The notes beneath the pieces were generated by a model. It saw only the letters and a program-made list of their open reading frames with translations, ran no database searches and was not told where the DNA came from. Shown here piece by piece: positions 11,563 to 23,199 of a stretch of 64,000 nt of DNA; within the stretch, counting starts at the first letter, position 1; the number at the start of each line of letters is the position of its first letter. Source of the stretch: Spirodela intermedia (Eukaryota > Streptophyta > Magnoliopsida > Alismatales > Araceae); assembly GCA_902729315.2 (NCBI GenBank), contig LR746275.1, positions 3,171,001 through 3,235,000 of the forward strand. Direction: 5' to 3'. The translations under genes were made by a program, and so were the position numbers.

Positions 11563-11636
<74 letters not shown>

Positions 11637-11648
11637 CGCTCGCTCGCT
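11563..11648 (+). repeat. (CT)n/(CGCT)n tract in the HLH-ACT leader
   Basis: About 35 CT units followed by (CGCT)4 end within 3 bp of the start codon at 11561. On the gene strand this is a (GA)n leader directly before the ATG, a typical binding context for plant GAGA-binding (BPC) proteins. Confidence 0.9.
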
Positions 11649-11712
11649 CACGCTTCACGATGAGTAGTTCTCACATCTGTACTCTCCCCTTCGATTCCAC
11701 AGGGTTTGCTCG

Positions 11713-11723
11713 CCTTAAATACC
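11713..11723 (-). promoter_or_regulatory. Possible TATA box of the HLH-ACT gene
   Basis: On the minus strand the sequence reads GGTATTTAAGG, a TATA-like element about 150 bp before the start codon. This spacing leaves room for a leader containing the GA tract. Inferred from sequence only. Confidence 0.35.
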
Positions 11724-12239
11724 GCAGAGGAATCACACAGCGAGTCTAGGCGATACCAACGTTGTCGTCCAAAAGAAAACAATATTTTGCTTCCTTTTCT
11801 ACGTTGCTCGATGGTTCATTGCGCTGGCAACCTCGAATGTTGAGGTTCTCAACGAATGGAATCGTCCTCTCTGAGACGAGTAAATTTTGTTATAACATAG
11901 TACCAAAACTTTAGAGAAAACAAGAGCATAAGCCTGCCTGCTGGCATCTCTCGACCATATCTGAAGTCTCTCCCTCTCTCTCTCTCCTCTCTCTGAAAAA
12001 AACAGTGTATACACTAATGAACGGAGCTCCCGTTCAAACTTCAGCGTGTCGCTAGAACGCCGTTTGCTTCGATTACATGCAGCACAGCCAGCTCTCTGTC
12101 TCTTCCACTGACCACCTTGTGGCCATCGATCTCTCACATAAAATAAACTACTCTGAGGAACATCCACAGAAAAAAACAAATAATTCATGATCGTACCCAC
12201 CTATCAAAATTCTACCCCTCCAATCTTTCTAGTGCATCC

Positions 12240-12240
<1 letters not shown>

Positions 12241-12286
<46 letters not shown>

Positions 12287-12616
12287 GTTGGTTCCTTGGT
12301 ATCATGAAAGCGGTAGCCTGTGGTGGAGAAACAAGAAGACGAGAGAGAGGATGGCACCTTGGTATCATGAGAAGGATGTCTTGTGGTGGAGCAAAAAGGA
12401 GACGAGTGAGAGAGGGGTAGGGAGGGGGGAGAGAGAGAGAGAGAGGTTGGTTCCCTAGTATCATGAGAAGTTGTAGGTAGTGGTGGAGCCATATGAAGAC
12501 AAGAGAGAGGATGGCGCCTTGGTAGCATGAGAGTGATGTCTTGTGGTGGAGCAACAAGGAGACGAACCAGAGGGGTGGGGAGGGGAGAGAGAGAGAGAGA
12601 GAGAGAAAGAGATGGG
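12241..12616 (+). repeat. GA-flanked minisatellite in A-B-A'-B' order
   Basis: Four diverged monomers of about 65-70 bp are arranged as two dimers. A starts at 12286 (ggttggttccttggtatcat), B at 12355, A' at 12445 and B' at 12515. Each monomer contains ttggtatcatgag-like and tggtggagc-like cores followed by a purine-rich tail. (GA)n runs lie at both ends and between the two dimers. The higher-order period is about 160 bp. Confidence 0.8.
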
Positions 12617-12926
12617 AATCTGCTCGTCTGCTCGTGATCAGGGGGAAGGTCTGTTTTGGATTGTTTGTGTGCGGGATGGGGTGGCGTAATGTTGGGCGTG
12701 GTGGGTCTTCCCAACCACCTCGGGCCCTTGTGATGAGCTGTGAGATAATGCCTCCAAACGCCAGTCACGGGTCGTCTCCCTGTCGAACTGCAGCCCACAC
12801 GTGCCCATCCCTTCTCATCCCCTCTTAAATAAATCTCTTCGGAACATATGTATATTATCCCCAGGATGACACTCACCCACTCATCTTCTTCCTAGACTCG
12901 ATGTAGGATTGCATGGTCCTCCATCC

Positions 12927-12930
<4 letters not shown>

Positions 12931-12976
<46 letters not shown>
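12931..12976 (+). repeat. (CT)n microsatellite
   Basis: About 22 CT units in intergenic DNA. Confidence 0.95.
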
Positions 12977-12978
<2 letters not shown>

Positions 12979-14000
12979 ACCCATCGCTGAAACATTTAAC
13001 AGGTTTCGAATTAATACGGAGAACACCATGAACTTGACTTATGTAGCTGTACGTACAAGCCCGAAGTCCTAAGAACAGATTACAATAAAAACAGGCCCGA
13101 CCTCATCTAAACTTTCCTAAGATCTGAGCCTCGATATGATCATGGCCTTGAAGCTCATTACCCTCTTTCTTACCATGGTTGACCCGCAATCACCCATTTG
13201 GCGGCCTCATAGGGAGGGAGGGCCAGGCCACCTTCTTGGTCTGAACCCAAGCTTCGAAAGGGTCCCGTGTAGGACCCATTTTATGGGCCCTTCTCTTAGT
13301 TTGGGTCTAGACTCCGCAAAAGATGATAAATAGGTCGATTTTTTTAATCAAGCGACAGTTTCTTACCTTAGCCTAATTTATTTGTTCTTAAATTGGGTGC
13401 AAAAGTGGAATTCATAGGTGAATTACTTCTATTGTTCCCTAATGTTGATTCAACAAACAATATGTGAATAAGGCTTACCTAAAATTGTAGCATCAATTGA
13501 CACAGAATTCTTGCCCATAATAGCAGACCTTTTTATCATAAATGATACTAGTGTATAATCCGTAAATTAACTACTTATATACTCCCTAATGTTCATCCTA
13601 TGGGTCAGATGTAAGGTGTATGTAAAATGGTAGCTTCAGTTGAGATGGAGGGCTTAAATCAAAGGAAACCTTGTTAAATGGGTGAGATGAAAGTTTATCT
13701 GGAGCTCACATGCACATTCCCGATGTTTGTTCAAGAAACCATATGAAAATAAGGCACGCTTCTAGTTGTCATTTTGGTTGAGCTAAGAATTTTTGCTCAC
13801 AGTCGGAAGCCTTATAATTGAATATGGAGTAACGTGGAAGGGAAACACATTTATTGTTTGGAGTAACTAGGGGATTGGACTCCCCATTCTTCCAAGGGTT
13901 TTGACTTTTCAATAGATGGGTGGGGCCTACTCCGCATGAGTCTGAAAAACAAGTTAGAAACCCGACCTATATGAAGCATCGGGAAGTAACGTACCGTACA

Positions 14001-14004
<4 letters not shown>

Positions 14005-14063
<59 letters not shown>
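14005..14063 (+). repeat. Compound (TG)n(AG)n microsatellite
   Basis: About 18 TG units pass directly into about 10 AG units in intergenic DNA. Confidence 0.95.
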
Positions 14064-14064
<1 letters not shown>

Positions 14065-14888
14065 AGATGGGCCATTTTATTATAAATTATTAGCTAGATG
14101 CCAAGAAAAAATGTGCATAGGCCCATTGCTAATCCAATCTCAGTTTTTTAAATGACATATTTTTCATTTTTACTTGGATAGATGCTACATCAAATAAAGT
14201 AGCAACCAAATCACTTAAGTCTTTTATAGATTATGTGCTACCTCTTAATGATTTAATGAGTAAAAAAATGTGACAAAATCATCATTTAGTTTCTCTCATC
14301 ACTTCCAACTATAATTATGAAATCGATTCTTGAAATTTTTGTATTAGGTTACATGGATATTAGTGTCTATCATTCTAGGGGTAAAACCATTTGAAATGGT
14401 GTAGATTTGATTAAAAGGCCCATATTTTTATGTATGTTCCATCATTTATTCCTATGTGAAAGCGTCCAAAAAACAAATTTTCATTCATTTACATGATAAT
14501 ATGTGAAAACCAGGTGCTAGCTATAAAAAAATGATCATAATTAAGTAAATACACAACTAATCCATAAACCAAATCCACACAATCCATACCCATAAGAGAA
14601 AGATACACAAACGAACTGGTCAAAGGCTTCCGCAATATATATTTTATCACAATATCCACATCTTATTTTATCAAAATACTAGTCAGAAAACTATGTAGAA
14701 AAGAATGTCCCGATTAAGAATCCAATTTTGGTATTTCCTATTTAGGCATTTTAAAATAAGCATCATCATCGGTAGATCTAATATGCAGCAAAGTCAGTAG
14801 TGTCATGTTTCAAGAATTTAATAACCCATTGTATACCGTTAGTGGGATATGTCCAAAAGCGAAGTGTCTATCTTATGTGCTACACAAT

Positions 14889-14889
<1 letters not shown>

Positions 14890-14974
<85 letters not shown>
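14890..14974 (+). repeat. Long (CT)n microsatellite
   Basis: About 42 CT units, the longest such run in the window. It creates spurious Ser-Leu open frames in two phases. Confidence 0.95.
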
Positions 14975-14978
<4 letters not shown>

Positions 14979-15287
14979 ACCTATCTATTTACATATTTAT
15001 CTATCTCTCTCGCTATGTAATGACACCCAAGTGGTTACATGCATAAAGTTGAGATGAGATCACGAGAAAAACTCTGTTCGTGATTTGACAGTTGCCTTCC
15101 CACGTTGGTACCTGGGAAAAGCTTGGGATTGATGGGCATCCTGCTCGTGGGCCATTGGTGATCAGCTTCACAGTGCATGTAAAATAATTCTTTAATGAAT
15201 CGATAAGAGCTGGGTAGTAGTTATTGTCATTTTCCAAGAAACTTCAAACCAAAAAACCAACATTGATGATCTAACCCCGTCCTCCTT

Positions 15288-15322
15288 GATTGATTGACTG
15301 ATTGACTGATTGACTGATTGAT
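15288..15322 (+). repeat. (GATT/GACT)n short tandem repeat
   Basis: Repeats of the octamer gattgact, about four units, in intergenic DNA. Confidence 0.85.
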
Positions 15323-15904
15323 GTAGAATCCCATGAAATCAGAGGACCCGGGAGAGAAAGGAGCGGAGTTGACAAGAACAGGAACCCATAGCGTGGATTT
15401 ATTGAAAGCAAATTATGTGAAGAATAAGAAATAAACGAGGGTAAGAGGAAAATACCCAAAGCCATCGACTGGATGAATATTCGCGAGTCACAAGCTCATG
15501 GAACCTTTTGTTCCTAGACTTGCAGCCACTCTAGGTGGAGAAAATCCACTGCAAGCGCCCGCAACATCTTTGCCTCTCAACACTGATCAAGCCAGAGAAC
15601 CTTGAGAGAGAAGGGCCCTCAGTACACTTTCATTTGGGCACTTTTGCGGAAGGAAGGCCTGGAAACCCGATCTGTCCTTCCCTACCCCATTCCTGATGTA
15701 GAACTGTTAACGTCCGCTGTGTACCCCGATTCTTTCTCCAGGTGCTTCCTGTCTCCAGAGAAGAGCCAGTGGACTTGCCGTCCTACAACGATCTAGCTGA
15801 ATCCGAGCTCCTCTCTCACTACTCTCCCTCTCGTTTCATCCCTCAAACTGAGCCCATTCGAGAAGCACCTAGCATGAACGTAAGTGTCCAATAATAACTC
15901 ATCT

Positions 15905-16800
15905 GTTTATGAATATTCAGTCCTTACTGAGAGGATTTTCTGGGCTGTGGTCCCTCCCAGGCCACCATTTCCATGGACCCAGCAATCGTTCAGCAGCGTC
16001 TGCCAGACCATCTCAGTGGGCTCCGCGGGAATCTCATTGACGAACTTAATTGCATCTGTGAGAGAGCCCGCGTGCTCAAATAGGTCAACGACGCATGTGT
16101 ACCTCTCTATTTCGGGTAAAAGATCATGTATTTCCTCCATGGAAGAGAAATGAGAGAGACCCTCTTTCATCAGCCCTGGCTGCAAGCAAAGAGAACACAC
16201 AGGAGCGTGACTTGATTGGACTTGGGCCCCGAGATCTCCATCTCCATCTCCTGAAAGATCCCAAGGGCTCGATCCCTCGGGCCATTCTGTCCATAGCCCG
16301 AGATTATTGCGATCCCTGCGACCAGATCAGGATCGATGATGCCACATTTGGATCGCACGTCGATGGGGACGATGGACTTGTCTGCACTGGACAACTGAAC
16401 GGGGACTGTTGGCACAGGCGGCACGAAGACTTGCGAAAGAAAACCCATTTGAGCCGATCGGATCATTTCTCGGCAGAGAGGGCAACTCCAGGGCTCTGGT
16501 TCCTTCAGTGGATTGGGAATAACCAATCAGTCGGCAATGCTGTCCATGAAACCACGTCTGTCTTCCATCTTCCTCAGAACCCTTTCAGCGTCCTCCAGAT
16601 GCCCAAGATTCGAATAAACATCAACGAGGGCATTATTCACGTATAAATCAGGTGAATTTCTCCAGCAGCATCCCACAATGCACGATCTTAACGAAGAATT
16701 GAGCCCATCGGCTAGAAGACCAATGTCTATGGCCATCATCGGTGCCCACGAGAAGACACTCTCATCGGATATTCAGTCAAACACCCTTGATAGAGTTGCA
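15905..16800 (-). pseudogene. PLS-class PPR pseudogene, 3' part
   Basis: Live members bind organellar RNA for editing or processing. Three frames on the minus strand continue one another. About 16800-16740 gives RVFD-stop-ISDESVFSWAPM. Positions 16739-16527 give LYVNNALVDVYSNLGHLEDAERV. Positions 16526-16170 contain IAIISGYGQNGPRDRALGIF. Positions 16200-15907 contain IERYTCVVDLFEHAGSLTDA and an E-domain start (WQTLLNDCWVHGN...AQKILSV). At least two frameshifts and an internal stop disable it. The 5' part is separated by the copia insertion, and a likely remnant lies at 20491-20620. Confidence 0.8.
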
Positions 16801-16942
16801 GCACTGATGGGTGGTGATCCAGCTCCTCTGCAGATTCAATGGACAGAATTTGTCTTTGAAAAGGTGGACCTTAAAGTAGGAGCCAATCAGGCCCTTTTTT
16901 CTCGGTTTGACTACTTTTTCCTTTAAATATTTCTTTTCTTGC

Positions 16943-17190
16943 TGTATGGGACTGTCATCTGTCCCGCTATGACCCTATTTTTTCATTATTTTTTTTCTTG
17001 ACTTTGTTTGTCTATACATTCTATAAGAACACCCATCAAGTGTTTGGTTGTAATGCTAATGAGAAGAATCGTTTTCTTTCTATAGAATAATCTATTTGCT
17101 TCTCCAATCCTTCTTTTGCTCTCACATTTTTCTCCAAATCTTTAATACAAGTAGTGATTTTACTCCATCAATAGGTGATCTGCTCCAACA
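16943..17190 (+). repeat. 5' LTR of the copia element
   Basis: 248 bp, starting TG and ending CA. It aligns with the 3' LTR over gactgtcatct, ctatgaccctatttttt, gtgtttggtt, tttactccatcaata and other shared blocks. Confidence 0.88.
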
Positions 17191-17192
17191 AG

Positions 17193-17204
17193 TGGTATCA
17201 GAGC
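17193..17204 (+). other. Primer-binding site for initiator tRNA-Met
   Basis: TGGTATCAGAGC, the standard copia primer site complementary to the 3' end of initiator methionine tRNA, two bases after the 5' LTR. Confidence 0.93.
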
Positions 17205-17215
17205 CTCTAATTCCA

Positions 17216-20200
17216 AGACATGTGATGATACTGAAGATTGCTACTATTTCATCCAAGTCATCAGAGCCTGTTGTGGAGACACAACTACTTTGTTTGACCA
17301 AGACAAATTATTGTCATTGGTCAATGATGATGGAGTGCTATTTAGAGGTACAAGGATGGTGGGATGTCATCGAGGGTGATGATGTTCCTAAGAAAAAGGA
17401 CATGCAGGCATTGTTTATGATTTTCAGCATTGTGTTAGAAGTTTTCTTGAGAAATCTCGACACCAAGAAGACTACAAAGTAAAATTGGGAGGCTCTATGC
17501 CTCGTCAATATTGGAGTTGATCATGCTGTTGAGTCAAGAGTTCAGAGACTCCAACGCAACTTCGAGACCTTTTCTATGAGAAAGGAGGAGCTTGTAGCTG
17601 ACTTTGGTGTCAAGATCACCAAGATTGTGTTAGAGTTAAAGAGTTTGGGTGAATCAATCTCTGAGAAAGAAGCATTTCATAAGCTTTTTAAATCCACCCC
17701 TTGAGAGTTTGATTCCTTAACACCTGAAGAAGCCATTGGGTTGTTGCTGGTCCAAAAGCAAAGGCTTCATGATCGTGAGGCTAGAGAAGAGCATAAGGCT
17801 CTCCTAGCAAGAGCCATGGTGAAGACAAAGCTTAATCTTGGGAGCGATCATTCAATCCGAGGTCGTGGTTGTGGTCATGGCAAAGAAAGAGAAAGAGGAC
17901 GAGGTAGATTGTTCGAATCTCATAATAAAGATGAAGAAAGAAAGATTTTTGACAAATCCAAGGTAAAGTGTTTTAATTTTCAAAAGATGGGTCATTTTGC
18001 TTCCGAGTGTTGTAGTGGGAAGAAGTAAAAGGAGAAGGATGAGAAGGTGAATCTTGTCAACACTAAGGAAAAGAGTGAATCAACATTACTCATGGTATTT
18101 TTTGAGAAATTAGAAGTCATTCTTCTCCAAGGCCAAAATGGAGATACCTCTACTTGTGACTTGTGGTATCTTGATACAAGTGCCACCAATCATATGATTG
18201 AAAAAAGGGACCTCTTTTGTCGTTTTGGCAATAGTAGAACAAGGAGAGTAAAATTTGGTGATGAATCAGACATTAACATCTATAGCGAAGGGTCAATTGT
18301 GGTGAAATGTGCCAATGAAGAGAACTTGGAATTAAGCAATGTCTTGTATACACCTAAGCTACGCATTAATATCTTGAGTCTTGGCCAACTCAATAGAGAT
18401 GAATGTAGCATAATTTGGAAAATAAAATTCTAGTAATTCATGAATCTAATATAAAACTTTTGACCAAAGTGTGCAGATCTCATGACATGCTATATCAACT
18501 GAAGTTGAATATAGTGAAAACCTGTTTATTGACAAAGAAAGAAGATGAAATGATTTGACTATGATATTGACATTTTAGGCACTTAAATTTCAAGTCATTA
18601 ATATTTACAACTAATCAGGTGACTAGGATTACATCTCTTTAAAAACCTAAAGAGATATGCTAGAGTTGTATTGCTAGAAAGCAGCAAAGAAAGTCCTTTC
18701 CCTCACCAAATTTCAAAGCCACGAAGCTTCATGAGCTTGTTTATGGAGATATTTGTGGCCCATTACTCTATCAACCCTTAGAGGGAGTAAGCACTTTTTT
18801 CTAATCATTGATGATTTTTTTAGGCTCATGTTGGTTGCCATGTTGAAGAACAAGTCAAATGCTTTTCAAACCTTTAAGAATTTTAAGGTATTAACTGAAA
18901 ACGTAAAAGAGATAAAGATAAAGTGCTTGAGGACAGATCATGGGAGTAAATTTGTTTTAGAAGAATTTCATGAAGTTTTGTGATGAGTAAAGTATTAGAA
19001 GGCAGCTGATGACTCCTTATTCACCACAATAGAATGGGGTTGTAGAAAGAAAAAATAAGAATATCATGTCCATGATTAGAAGCATGATGAAGGAAAAAAA
19101 CATGTCATTGGAGTTATGGGGAGAAGTAGTGAACACATGTGTTTATATTTTGAACAGGTCAACCACAAGAAGCTTGCAAGGTGCACATCCATATGAAAAA
19201 TGGATTAATAACATGCCTTGTGTTGACCGTTTGAAGGTATTTTGTTCTATTGTTCATGTTAAACTACTGGAGAGAGATTGGAAAAGTTAGAAGACAAATG
19301 CTGACCTATGATTTTTATTGGCTATGAAACTTACATCAAAGGCTATAGGTGCCTTGATCCTCTAACCATGAAAGTTCATAATAATAGGGATGTGATCTTT
19401 GAAGAAGGGCACAAATGGGAATGAAATATAGAGGAAGATGTAGATGATGAAAATTGATTTCATCCTTTTTCACTCCCTAATTTGGTGGTTGACAATTTTG
19501 AACATGAAGAGCCCATACCTAGATAAACATTCACAAAACATTCAAAAGAATTCTCTTCTCCAAAAGAGGTGCAAGCAAGGAGATTAAAGTCTATTCAAGA
19601 TATTTATAATGAGATTAATCTATTGCCATCTAGCATGATTGTTTGCTACACTTCTTAGGAAAAATTGACAACTTATTTTGAAGCCTTTGAATATGAAGTA
19701 TGGAAGTAGTCAATGAAAGAAGAATTAGAGGCAATAGAGAAGATTGGTACTTGGGATTGATCTCTCCACCACTTGGTTGCATACCCATTGGGCTCAAATG
19801 GGTATTCAATATCAAAAAAAAATCAAAAGAGAAGTGACATGACATAAGACTTATTTGGTTGTGAAGGGATACACTCAAAGATATGAGATTGATTATGAAG
19901 AGGTATTTGCTTTAGTTGGAGGATTTGAGTTTATTCATGTGTTGGTGGCTCTTATAGCACACACGAAATGACATATCCATTATCTGGATGTGAAATTCAC
20001 TTTTTTGAATAGAGATTTATGTGAAGTAACCAGAAGGCTTCATTGTGAAAGGAAAAGAGCATCATGCGTTTATATTGAAAAGGCCCTTTTATGAGCTCAA
20101 GTTGGCGCCAAGAGCTTGGTGTTTCAAGCTAGATCATTGCTTATCCTCTCTCAATTTCACTAGAAGTGAATATGAGCATGTTGTTTACTTCAAGAAAATT

Positions 20201-20338
20201 GATGATTCTCACTTATATATTGGCATGTATGTTGATGATTTAATTGTGACATATGCAAATATTGCTCACATTCATGATTTTAAAGACAAAATGATGAAGG
20301 CAAAATATTGTATTGGACTGTCATCTATCTTACTATGA
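17216..20338 (+). pseudogene. Copia gag-pol polyprotein remnants
   Basis: Domains in order: gag (near 17290-17400, TNYCHWSMMMECYLEVQGWW); a zinc knuckle near 17970-18015 whose second cysteine is phenylalanine (CFNFQKMGHFASEC); protease (18165-18200, WYLDTSATNHM); the integrase core (18750-19290, with ILNRSTTRSLQGAHPYEKW); and reverse transcriptase (about 19880-20308, with the YVDD catalytic motif in IGMYVDDLIV). Stops and frame changes interrupt gag, integrase and the first half of reverse transcriptase. The last frame ends inside the 3' LTR. Confidence 0.88.
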
Positions 20339-20490
20339 CCCTATTTTTTTGTTTTTTTACTTGACTTTGTATGTCTATGCATTCTATAAGCACGTCCATC
20401 AGTGTTTGGTTTTAATACTAATGAGAAGAATTGATCTCTAGTACAAGTGGTGGTTTTACTCCATCAATAAGTGATCTACTCCAATAAGCA
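20309..20490 (+). repeat. 3' LTR of the copia element, internally deleted
   Basis: About 182 bp against 248 bp for the 5' LTR. The missing roughly 70 bp correspond to the middle of the 5' LTR (after gagaagaat). The end reads ccaataagca where the 5' LTR has ccaaca, so a small insertion is likely. Confidence 0.85.
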
Positions 20491-20620
20491 CTTGACGTGC
20501 ATGTGTGCAATGAGGCTGGAGAGCATGATTGTGTTAGCAAGTTCCTCTTCAAAAACATTGGATTTTAAAAAGAACCCGTAGTCTGACTTCGCTTCTCCAA
20601 CAAACCTCTTCACCCCGCAT
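20491..20620 (-). pseudogene. Probable 5' remnant of the split PPR pseudogene
   Basis: On the minus strand an open stretch reads FFLKSNVFEEELANTIMLSS followed by LIAHMHVK. It resembles a PPR 'VKSGFE-x-SLIxMYVK' segment and ends exactly at the copia target site. With the 15905-16800 part it suggests one PPR gene cut by the retrotransposon. The match is short, so this is tentative. Confidence 0.4.
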
Positions 20621-23145
20621 CAAGGCAAGAGGTAAATAAATTGCCAGGCTCCAGGCTCTTCATTAGATTTTTCAACCATTAGAGCCCAAAATGTTGAAGT
20701 TATTATGGAGAATGATCTAATAGGCCTCATGGGCTCTATGGACAATATGATGATTTAATAGGCCTCATGGGCTCTATTAAATCACGTAAATCTAAAATTT
20801 ATAAAACTACAAAATATGATTTTTGGATATTTAGAAGTATTTCTGAATAAATATATCAATTATAATTCAATAAAACTTCCAAAAATAATAGTAATTTTCC
20901 AAGTTGATCATAGGGATACAATATAATATCCGGTAATTATTCATAATTTTTCTCAAATAATATGATTTTCTATAAATTTTATAGTAGGAAATGAAAAAGA
21001 AATATATTTAAAATTTATGAAAAAGGAAAATAAGGGTGCAGACATCATGATGACATCAGCACCTAGGGAATACAAATCGGATAGAAATAAAGTTCTGTCT
21101 GGTAATTCTTACGTAAGTAATTACAGACAATTTAATTAATCAAATTAAGATCTATAAAAGTTAGAAGAATCGTAATTGAACAAAATATATTTTGGTAAAT
21201 TAAAATCACACAAATTATTATTAAATGAAGCATAAAGTAAGTTGAAAGCAAGAAAATAGAGTTCTAGCATCGCGACGGCGATGTGTCGGTGATGCACCGA
21301 AATCTTGAGCATTCGAGAGGATCATTGTGTAGTGTCTACAGCCTCAAAGGCTCTCCTTAGACAAAGACAACGTGAGTAATCTCTAAATCTCCTTGCAAAG
21401 TCTAGAGATTAATGAAATGAGTCATTGAATCATCTCCGGTAATTGCCACCCGACATAGTGGAAAAATGGTGACTTTGCGGCTCTCTGGCGGCTGTCACCT
21501 AATGGAGAGGAGCTGGATGGAGGTGAGGTGTATGTTAGGGAGCTTTATCCTCATGTTCGCGCAGTAAGGGGAAGCTCTTCATCGCATCTGGTACGCCCTC
21601 AAGAGGTAGCGACTCGTCTCCTGACAGATCGTCCTCTTCCTGATGATAGCTTGTTCGTCGATCAATTGGAGATGCTTTACTCGATAGATTTGCAATTATT
21701 TTATCGCGAATCGTTCAACAATTTTAGTAACAATGCTCTGTGAATCGCGTTGACAAGATTTTCGTCGATGATCCAACGATTCTAGTTGCTTAATCTTTCA
21801 CCGACGATCTGTAAGAAAGTTGTGATAATTAGATAAAAATATGAATGTTAGCTCTAGGAGGATTTAATCCCATGTCGGTTGCCCCTTCTTTCTAGGGAAG
21901 GTGATGCATGTTTAGTCCCACATTACTTGTGTGCCGAATATTTGGACAAATATATAGTAATGTTACATTTCAAGCAGGTCTCTCTCTCGCACGTGTACAA
22001 TCATTCCTTGCCCCATAGCCGACTAGTCGCCAATGACATGGAAGGAGAGTGGCGCACACGTGCCCTATCGGTCCAAGCCGCTCGAGCCCCTACTCGCGGC
22101 TACTCCCCGATTGTGCTTTCGACCTGCTTGCGGGCCCGACTGGCCGACGGGTCCCCCATTTTGTCTTATTTTTATTTTTATTTTGTTTTCTTTATTTATC
22201 TCAAAAGTAAGATTGTAAAAATCATTTTAAATCACATAATTATTTAAAAATTCACGTTAATCAACTAAAAACTACTTTTCACAGTTTAACATAAATATAA
22301 GTCTATTTATCATGAGTTAAGACTAAAACTATATTATTTACTAATTATTAACTCATGATAATGAAGACTTTTCAATGATCAAATTCTCTTAGCACCCATG
22401 GTGAGTTGTTGGAAGAAAATTTAGTTTTAAGAACATAATTATCCTTTCTCTCCACATATTCTTTCTAACCCCATGATAAGAAGGGAGAAGAGGCCACTTG
22501 CTTGTATTCTTGCCCCTAAAGGAAGAAGAGCATATGTGACACTACATATGTATGAGGAATCTCCTAACCACAAGTACTTAGTGTATGTGTTCCTCCATTC
22601 ATCTCTCACATCTCCCACTCCCTCTTTCCAAAAGTTGGATCCACAAGTACTTAGTGTGTGTGTAACATCCATTTTTATTGATCTCCTTGTTCATCTTTCC
22701 AAAAGTTGGATTTGAATCAATTCATTTGTCAAAATAGGACTTAAAAATAAATGATCTTTTTCTTTGACAAAACTGCAAATGTTATATTCTATAGGTCCTA
22801 TAATCTCATTTATTTAGATTGCATTGTCTTCCGCTCGTCCCCAAAGACAAACGCACTTACCTACAACACAAAGCGTCTTCAATTGGACAGCTAGAAACGC
22901 CGTGAAGAAATAAAAAGGAGCGTACCCATCTAGCTAGCGACAAGTGATACGAAGATTAGACGTACTGCCACGTCCGATTTGATCACCCATGTCAGCTCAT
23001 TAGTCCATTTCCACGTGGCTAATGTCCAAACTCTTCTAGCACCCATTCCTTATAAAATCGAGAGGATTATTCGACTTCTAGAAGCCCCCCTTTAACTTGC
23101 CTACCATTAACTTCCAAGAGTATTACGATGACTAGCGTAGAGTAG

Positions 23146-23149
<4 letters not shown>

Positions 23150-23195
<46 letters not shown>
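23150..23195 (+). repeat. (GA)n microsatellite
   Basis: About 22 GA units, roughly 600 bp upstream of the aminotransferase gene. Confidence 0.95.

Positions 23196-23199
<4 letters not shown>

Larger units (their letters stand above)
11724..15091. other. Gene-poor, microsatellite-rich region
   Basis: No supported gene in 3.3 kb. Contents include a dimeric minisatellite (12286-12585), a (CT)n run at about 12931-12976, (TG)n(AG)n at about 14005-14063 and (CT)n at about 14890-14974. The longest open frames are artefacts of these repeats (Ser-Leu or Arg-Glu runs). The stretch 13100-14900 is AT-rich with nothing recognisable. Confidence 0.55.
16943..20490 (+). mobile_element. Defective Ty1/copia LTR retrotransposon
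   Basis: The element is 3.5 kb. It has a 5' LTR (16943-17190), a tRNA-iMet primer site two bases after the LTR, gag, protease, integrase and partial reverse transcriptase in copia order, and a 3' LTR (20309-20490). The frame is broken by many stops. The end of reverse transcriptase, all of RNase H and the polypurine tract are deleted right up to the 3' LTR. Flanking pentamers CTTGC (16938-16942) and CTTGA (20491-20495) look like a target-site duplication with one change. It cannot move on its own. Confidence 0.9.

Noticed and set aside
11799-12200. 133-codon minus-strand frame with a Cys/Arg-rich stretch
   Set aside because: A short CAACNRSKRR stretch looked like a zinc-binding motif, but there is no domain context, splice support or start.
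12204-12876. Minus-strand frames rich in Ser-Leu and Pro
   Set aside because: They follow the minisatellite and GA runs, and no homology is visible.
14800-15057. Ser-Leu repeat open frames
   Set aside because: Translation of a pure (CT)n microsatellite.
15288-15322. Short regular repeat considered as a CRISPR-like array
   Set aside because: Simple octamer microsatellite without spacers, in a plant nuclear sequence.
21528-21743. 71-codon open frame in the gap after the copia element
   Set aside because: No family resemblance, no splice context, AT-rich decayed surroundings.
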